Shown here piece by piece: positions 60,951 through 64,000 of a stretch of DNA of 64,000 nucleotides. The notes under the pieces were generated by a model, which was not told the origin of the DNA, did no database searches, and was given only the letters and a program-made list of their open reading frames with translations. Location of the stretch: assembly GCF_015240255.1 (NCBI RefSeq), contig NZ_CP061205.1, positions 1,261,501 through 1,325,500 of the forward strand. The letters are read 5' to 3'. Within the stretch, counting starts at the first letter, position 1. Each line of letters starts with the position of its first letter. A program made the position numbers and the translations under genes. Origin of the DNA: Kordiimonas pumila. GTDB lineage: Bacteria > Pseudomonadota > Alphaproteobacteria > Sphingomonadales > Kordiimonadaceae.

Positions 60951-61279
60951 CTATGCTTGCAGGTATGCGACACCGTATCACCCTGATGCAGGAGCAAAAT
61001 GTAATTGGGGCAGGGGGGCGCATTACAAAAACCACCCCGATTATAACTGACGTATGGGCCGAGGTTACAGAAGGTTTGGCAGGTGGTGTGGAACGCGCTG
61101 ACAAGCAAATATACCCCACATCAGCACGGTTTAAAGTGCGGTATAATGCGGCCTATCAGGCAGCGAGGGTCGTGGTGTGGCGCGGCGTGCGCTACCGCAT
61201 TCAAGGCACAGAGCGCATGCTGGGTACAAACCCCACACTAACGTTCGATACCCGTTTGATAGAGGGAGAAACCCCATGA
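60947..61279 (+). CDS. Phage head closure protein
   Basis: 110 residues of the SPP1 gp16-like family: 'GMRHRITLMQEQNV', 'DVWAEVTEG', and the beta-barrel strands 'RFKVRYNAAYQAARVVVWRGVRYRI'. It plugs the connector and receives the tail. It overlaps both neighbours by four bases, so translation is coupled. Confidence 0.88.
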   Translation: MTMLAGMRHRITLMQEQNVIGAGGRITKTTPIITDVWAEVTEGLAGGVERADKQIYPTSARFKVRYNAAYQAARVVVWRGVRYRIQGTERMLGTNPTLTFDTRLIEGETP

Positions 61280-61686
61280 CAGCTATGGCATGCTTTCGGT
61301 TGCAGGAAGCTGTGTTTGCAGCGCTTGCCGCAGCCACCAGCCTATCGGCGCTGGTAACGGGGGTGTACGATGAAGCCCCAACAGGGGCCTCTTATCCCTA
61401 TGCGGCAATGGGCGGCACCAACCTGCAACCAAATGACCTGAAAGACAGGGACGGTGCATCCATTAGTTTTGACATAATCCTGTGGTCAAAGGAACCATCG
61501 CAGCTAGAGGTAAAAGAGCTAATGGCAGAGGTAGACAGGGTGCTGGATAAAGCCGCGCTTGGCGTGGTGGGTTACAGTCTTGTTTCTCTCAGGCTGCAAA
61601 GCGCTGCTGTAACCAGACAGTGGAACGAGGACGGCAGCCTGTACCGTGGCCGCCTGACCTATGCCGCGCTGGTTTATGCAAGCTAG
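61276..61686 (+). CDS. DUF3168 tail completion protein
   Basis: 136 residues from ATG 61276. 'LQEAVFAALAAATSLSALVTGVYDEAP' and 'SFDIILWSKEPSQLEVKELMAEVDRVL' are typical of DUF3168/GTA g8-like proteins that terminate the tail tube at the head-proximal end. It is coupled to the head closure gene. Confidence 0.88.
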   Translation: MTAMACFRLQEAVFAALAAATSLSALVTGVYDEAPTGASYPYAAMGGTNLQPNDLKDRDGASISFDIILWSKEPSQLEVKELMAEVDRVLDKAALGVVGYSLVSLRLQSAAVTRQWNEDGSLYRGRLTYAALVYAS

Positions 61687-61692
61687 GGCAGT

Positions 61693-62214
61693 TTAGCCTG
61701 CTTTGTTGCACTCAGCCGTAGCGGCTTTTATTTTGGCTGAAAGTGCGTGAATGTCAGGATGGTTTTCCTTGAAACCTAAAACAATCAGCTTGTCTTTCTG
61801 GTCCTGCAGGGCAGCAATGGTGGCCGTGCAACCAGCGCCTTTTGGTGCGGCGGCAGCCGTAGCGGCTTCTGCTTCTGTAGCACATTCAGATTTCGCTTTT
61901 GCAAGCTGGGCCTGAGCATTGATGGTGTCTGGGTGCGTTTCGCGGAAACCAATTTTTTGAAGGTGTTCCAGTTTGGCTTCAAGCGCCGCCGTGCGGTCAG
62001 CGCAGTTTGCGGCAGGCAGGTTTGCATTGCCTGAAAGCCGGGCGACCTGATCCTTTAGAATTTCGTTTTCTTCCTGCAGGCTACTGACAGTTTCCTGAAG
62101 TGTTTTTACCTGGGTTTCTAGCCGGTAAATTCGGTTTGTGTTCTGGGTTTCATCTGCTGCGTGCAACGGCACCGCAAAACAGATGGCAACACAGGCCGCA
62201 AAAACAGTTTTCAT
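61693..62214 (-). CDS. Periplasmic coiled-coil protein with two LGF-HPD repeats
   Basis: 173 residues with GTGAGGGG before ATG 62214. A signal peptide (1-20, 'PLHAAD') is followed by a coiled coil (about 28-60, 'RLETQVKTLQETVSSLQEE'). Two 41-residue repeats follow, each bounded by Cys and containing 'IGFRETHPD' or 'LGFKENHPD'. The HPD turn between helices is reminiscent of Wzz/GumC periplasmic coiled coils. It is the only minus-strand gene in the tail module, so it is probably a lysogenic-conversion cargo gene with its own promoter. Confidence 0.72.
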   Translation of the reverse strand: MKTVFAACVAICFAVPLHAADETQNTNRIYRLETQVKTLQETVSSLQEENEILKDQVARLSGNANLPAANCADRTAALEAKLEHLQKIGFRETHPDTINAQAQLAKAKSECATEAEAATAAAAPKGAGCTATIAALQDQKDKLIVLGFKENHPDIHALSAKIKAATAECNKAG

Positions 62215-62324
62215 TTCATACCCCTCACGCAGTGTTTAAGCACCATAACCCCGTTTGGGCTGTGGTTGCAAGCCGCTTCGGGGCGATATTCCAGCATTCC
62301 ACATACCCATAAAGGAGAGAAAAA

Positions 62325-62747
62325 GTGGCTGCACAACAAGGACGTGACCTACTGATCAAGATTCACGATGGATCAGGCGATTTTGACGACGAAAACTATG
62401 TCGTGGTTGGCGGAATTAAAACAAACAGTTTCGATATAAGCGGCGAGGCTGTTGATATTACCAACAAGGACAGCAACGGCTTTAAAGAGCTGCTCCCGGG
62501 TTCGGGTAATGTGGCGGTTTCTATTACCGGTGACGGTGTGTTTGTAGATGATGCCAGCTTTAAGCGGGTGCACGACCATACGCTGGCCCGCACACACCCT
62601 TCCTGCCGTATTGTGGTGCCCGACTTTGCCACTTATACCGGCGTGTTTTCCATTAGCAAACTAACGCTAAACGGTAATGACGGTGAAGCCGTAACATACA
62701 GTATTCAGCTTAACAGCTCAGGTGCTGTTACTGTTGCAACCCTTTAA
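62325..62747 (+). CDS. Phage major tail protein, TP901-1/GTA g9-like
   Basis: 140 residues from GTG 62325, with AAAGGAGAG upstream. 'GRDLLIKIHDGSGDF', 'FDISGEAVDITNKDSNGFKEL' and 'FSISKLTLNGNDGEAVTYSIQLNSSG' match the tail-tube family. It polymerises into the siphophage or GTA tail tube around the tape measure. Confidence 0.92.
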   Translation: MAAQQGRDLLIKIHDGSGDFDDENYVVVGGIKTNSFDISGEAVDITNKDSNGFKELLPGSGNVAVSITGDGVFVDDASFKRVHDHTLARTHPSCRIVVPDFATYTGVFSISKLTLNGNDGEAVTYSIQLNSSGAVTVATL

Positions 62748-62757
62748 GGAAATTAGA

Positions 62758-63087
62758 ATGGCACGTAAAATATGCGGCGAAGCCAGCCTACAGGTGGGGG
62801 CGCGTACCATGCGCCTACGCTTAACCATTGGCACCATGATGGACCTTGAAGACCATTTTGGTATGGGGCTGGTGCCTTTCCTTGCCACGCGGTTTCCTGA
62901 GTTTCGCCTGAAAGATATGGCGGTTCTGTATCTGGCCATGACATCGGGCGATTTTACTGATGAACTGGCCCAAAAAGCGGCGGCTGAAACACTGGTGAAA
63001 GCCGGGCTTGCAGAGGCGGCGACAGCTATTTCAAGCTGTCTTGAGGCAACCCTTAACCCCCAAATGGGGGCGCCGGGAAAGCCGTAG
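62758..63087 (+). CDS. Tail assembly chaperone, short form (GTA-gp10/TAC_11-like)
   Basis: 109 residues from ATG 62758. 'ICGEASLQVGARTMRLRLTIGTMMDLEDHFGMG' is the signature of the gene-transfer-agent family chaperone (TAC_11). It functions like lambda gpG, coating the tape measure during tail assembly. Near its end the heptamer GGGAAAG (63075-63081) lies in frame for -1 slippage two codons before the stop, which would fuse it to the next open frame. Confidence 0.88.
   Translation: MARKICGEASLQVGARTMRLRLTIGTMMDLEDHFGMGLVPFLATRFPEFRLKDMAVLYLAMTSGDFTDELAQKAAAETLVKAGLAEAATAISSCLEATLNPQMGAPGKP
63075..63081 (+). other. Programmed -1 frameshift site GGGAAAG
   Basis: In the upstream reading frame it reads G GGA AAG, the X XXY YYZ arrangement for -1 slippage, and it is the same heptamer used in lambda G/GT. 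The stop TAG follows at 63085. The -1 frame is open from here to 63365 and lacks its own start codon. Confidence 0.82.
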
Positions 63088-63365
63088 AGGCAGAAGCCAT
63101 AGCAACAGATACAGTTCCAGATACAGGCCCAGTTACAGACACAATAGATACGGCGACAGACAGCGCGCTTGACTGGTTTACTGTTGCCGAAACCTGCGCT
63201 GTGTTGGGCTGGCAACCGGCAACCGTCATGGCGGCAACTCTGCCCGAAGTGATGATGGCCGTAAGAGGCTGGAAACGGGCACGCGGGCTAAACCCCGATG
63301 CACCGGCAAAAGCCTCGGCCATGACACGGGCAGAACTTACATCTCTTATAGAAAAGTACGGATAG
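63081..63365 (+). CDS. Tail assembly chaperone, T extension made by frameshifting
   Basis: An open frame of 94 codons without ATG, or any GTG/TTG near its beginning, reached by -1 slippage from the preceding gene. An acidic Thr/Pro-rich linker leads to 'VAETCAVLGWQPATVMAATLPEVMMAVRGW' and 'MTRAELTSLIEKYG', the pattern of the small TAC proteins (GTA g10.1-like, TAC_6). The fusion would be about 202 residues and recruits tail tube protein to the tape measure, as gpGT does in lambda. An internal start cannot be fully excluded. Confidence 0.8.
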   Translation, partial: AVEAEAIATDTVPDTGPVTDTIDTATDSALDWFTVAETCAVLGWQPATVMAATLPEVMMAVRGWKRARGLNPDAPAKASAMTRAELTSLIEKYG

Positions 63366-63366
63366 C

Positions 63367-64000
63367 ATGACAGAAGAACAAACAGCCGCTTCGGGCGAAG
63401 GCGGCGGCGCTGCCGCACAGGCAGAACCGCAAAGCGCCCTTGCAAAGTTGCCCGGTGTACTGACAGATGCTACGGGCAAAATTCAGCCGATTATTGATAT
63501 GTTGCAAGAGGTTGGCTTAGGTGCTGCGGCCAAACCGCTTGAAATGCTGGTCGATGCATTAAACGGCGGCGCTGCCAATGTGCAGACAGTGGTTGATGCT
63601 GTTGTTGAAAACAAAGAAAATGGTGTGGTGGGGCAGGCACTGGGCGGTGCTTCAGCCTTTCTCGGCGCTATAGCACCTGAGGGTGATGGCGGCAGCTTTC
63701 TTGAAAAAGTTCAGGAAAAAGTCACGGCACTTTCAGAAATCTGGAACACATATTATGCTGATCTGATTGATAAAGATGGCAAGCTGAATAAAGAGAAGGC
63801 CAAAAATCTGGCACTTGAGGTGGGCGATACCATTTTAGGCGCCAAAAAAATGGCTGTAGTGCGCAAGGCACTTGCTATTGGTGATGCTATCCGGAACACC
63901 GCTGTTGGTGTTACCTCAGCCTTAAAAGAGCCTTTTCCAGAAAATATTACAGCTGTGGCATATGCTGTAGCAAAGGGGGCCGCGTCCCTTGCCACCATTA
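63367..64000 (+). CDS. Tail tape measure protein, 5' part (runs off window)
   Basis: The frame is open from ATG 63367 to the last base with no stop, at least 211 codons. It starts directly after the chaperone stop. The sequence is Ala/Gly-rich and helical with repeated 'GAAAKPLEMLVDALNGGAANVQTVVDAVVENK'-like amphipathic segments. Position after the frameshifted chaperone is where every siphophage and GTA places its tape measure. The identity rests mainly on this position and composition. Confidence 0.72.
   Translation, partial: MTEEQTAASGEGGGAAAQAEPQSALAKLPGVLTDATGKIQPIIDMLQEVGLGAAAKPLEMLVDALNGGAANVQTVVDAVVENKENGVVGQALGGASAFLGAIAPEGDGGSFLEKVQEKVTALSEIWNTYYADLIDKDGKLNKEKAKNLALEVGDTILGAKKMAVVRKALAIGDAIRNTAVGVTSALKEPFPENITAVAYAVAKGAASLATI

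Noticed and set aside
63081-63365. Second tail chaperone domain considered as an ordinary separate gene
   Set aside because: No ATG, and no GTG or TTG with a ribosome site, exists near its beginning, whereas a correctly phased GGGAAAG heptamer does.

Overview
The window looks like a chromosome segment of a marine-type alphaproteobacterium. The evidence is two SusC-unrelated TonB-dependent receptors with alphaproteobacterial leader peptides, PAS_5-type proteins, a GTA-like terminase and head-tail gene set, and prophage genes of the DUF1376 and DUF6362 families. A Kordiimonadales-like host would fit, but this is inference from gene families and no rRNA or tRNA is present to settle it.

Region 1 (1-13.6 kb) is mixed chromosomal housekeeping. 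It holds DUF599 and DUF454 membrane proteins, an EamA exporter, two MFS transporters, a chemotaxis receptor without HAMP domain, a NADAR-family protein, a periplasmic amino-acid-binding-like protein, RidA, a ketopantoate-reductase-family enzyme and a TetR regulator. Also present are a 5'-truncated esterase remnant, a structured non-coding RNA candidate (about 6050-6230) and a perfect 3 x 17 bp tandem repeat (1047-1097).

Region 2 (14.1-40.2 kb) is a long co-directional island for D-amino-acid or N-acyl-D-amino-acid/peptide use. Two TonB receptors share a near-identical upstream box and flank a GntR/FadR-type regulator. They are followed by two secreted N-acyl-D-amino-acid deacylase-like amidohydrolases, a YkvI-type transporter, a DUF1611 protein (DgcN-like, D-glutamate N-acetyltransferase) and a dipeptide-epimerase-like enolase-superfamily enzyme (DgcA-like). 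Next come four serine hydrolases of the beta-lactamase/D-peptidase fold, a Tat-exported M19 dipeptidase-like protein, two PAF-acetylhydrolase-like membrane hydrolases and a DUF819 transporter. The plausible flow is outer-membrane import, periplasmic trimming and deacylation, inner-membrane uptake, then N-acetylation and epimerisation of D-glutamate to the L-form. Two enzymes lack the usual N-terminal metal-ligand motif, and several genes are recent-looking tandem duplicates.

Region 3 (40.6 kb to the right edge) is a lambdoid/GTA-like prophage or domesticated particle. It has a CI/LexA-like repressor, TTACG-N5-CGTAA operators on both sides of it and again before the packaging genes, DUF1376 and DUF6362 early genes, three PAS_5 proteins, and then TerS, TerL, portal, prohead protease, HK97 capsid, connector, head closure, tail completion, tail tube, tail chaperones and the start of the tape measure. 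The tail chaperone pair carries a lambda-type GGGAAAG slippery heptamer in the correct frame for -1 frameshifting. No integrase or lysis gene is visible in the window.

The most unusual part is 51.0-54.9 kb. The prohead protease carries a foreign C-terminal extension and is followed by a convergent membrane-anchored gene. Next comes an N-terminally truncated repeat of the protease tail joined to a different extension of equal length, followed by a homologous convergent membrane-anchored gene. This copies the layout of polymorphic toxins with orphan C-terminal modules, but here it is on a capsid maturation protease. Right after it lies a secreted small protein that reads as a ubiquitin-like beta-grasp domain. 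Terminator hairpins interrupt the structural genes at each cargo insertion.
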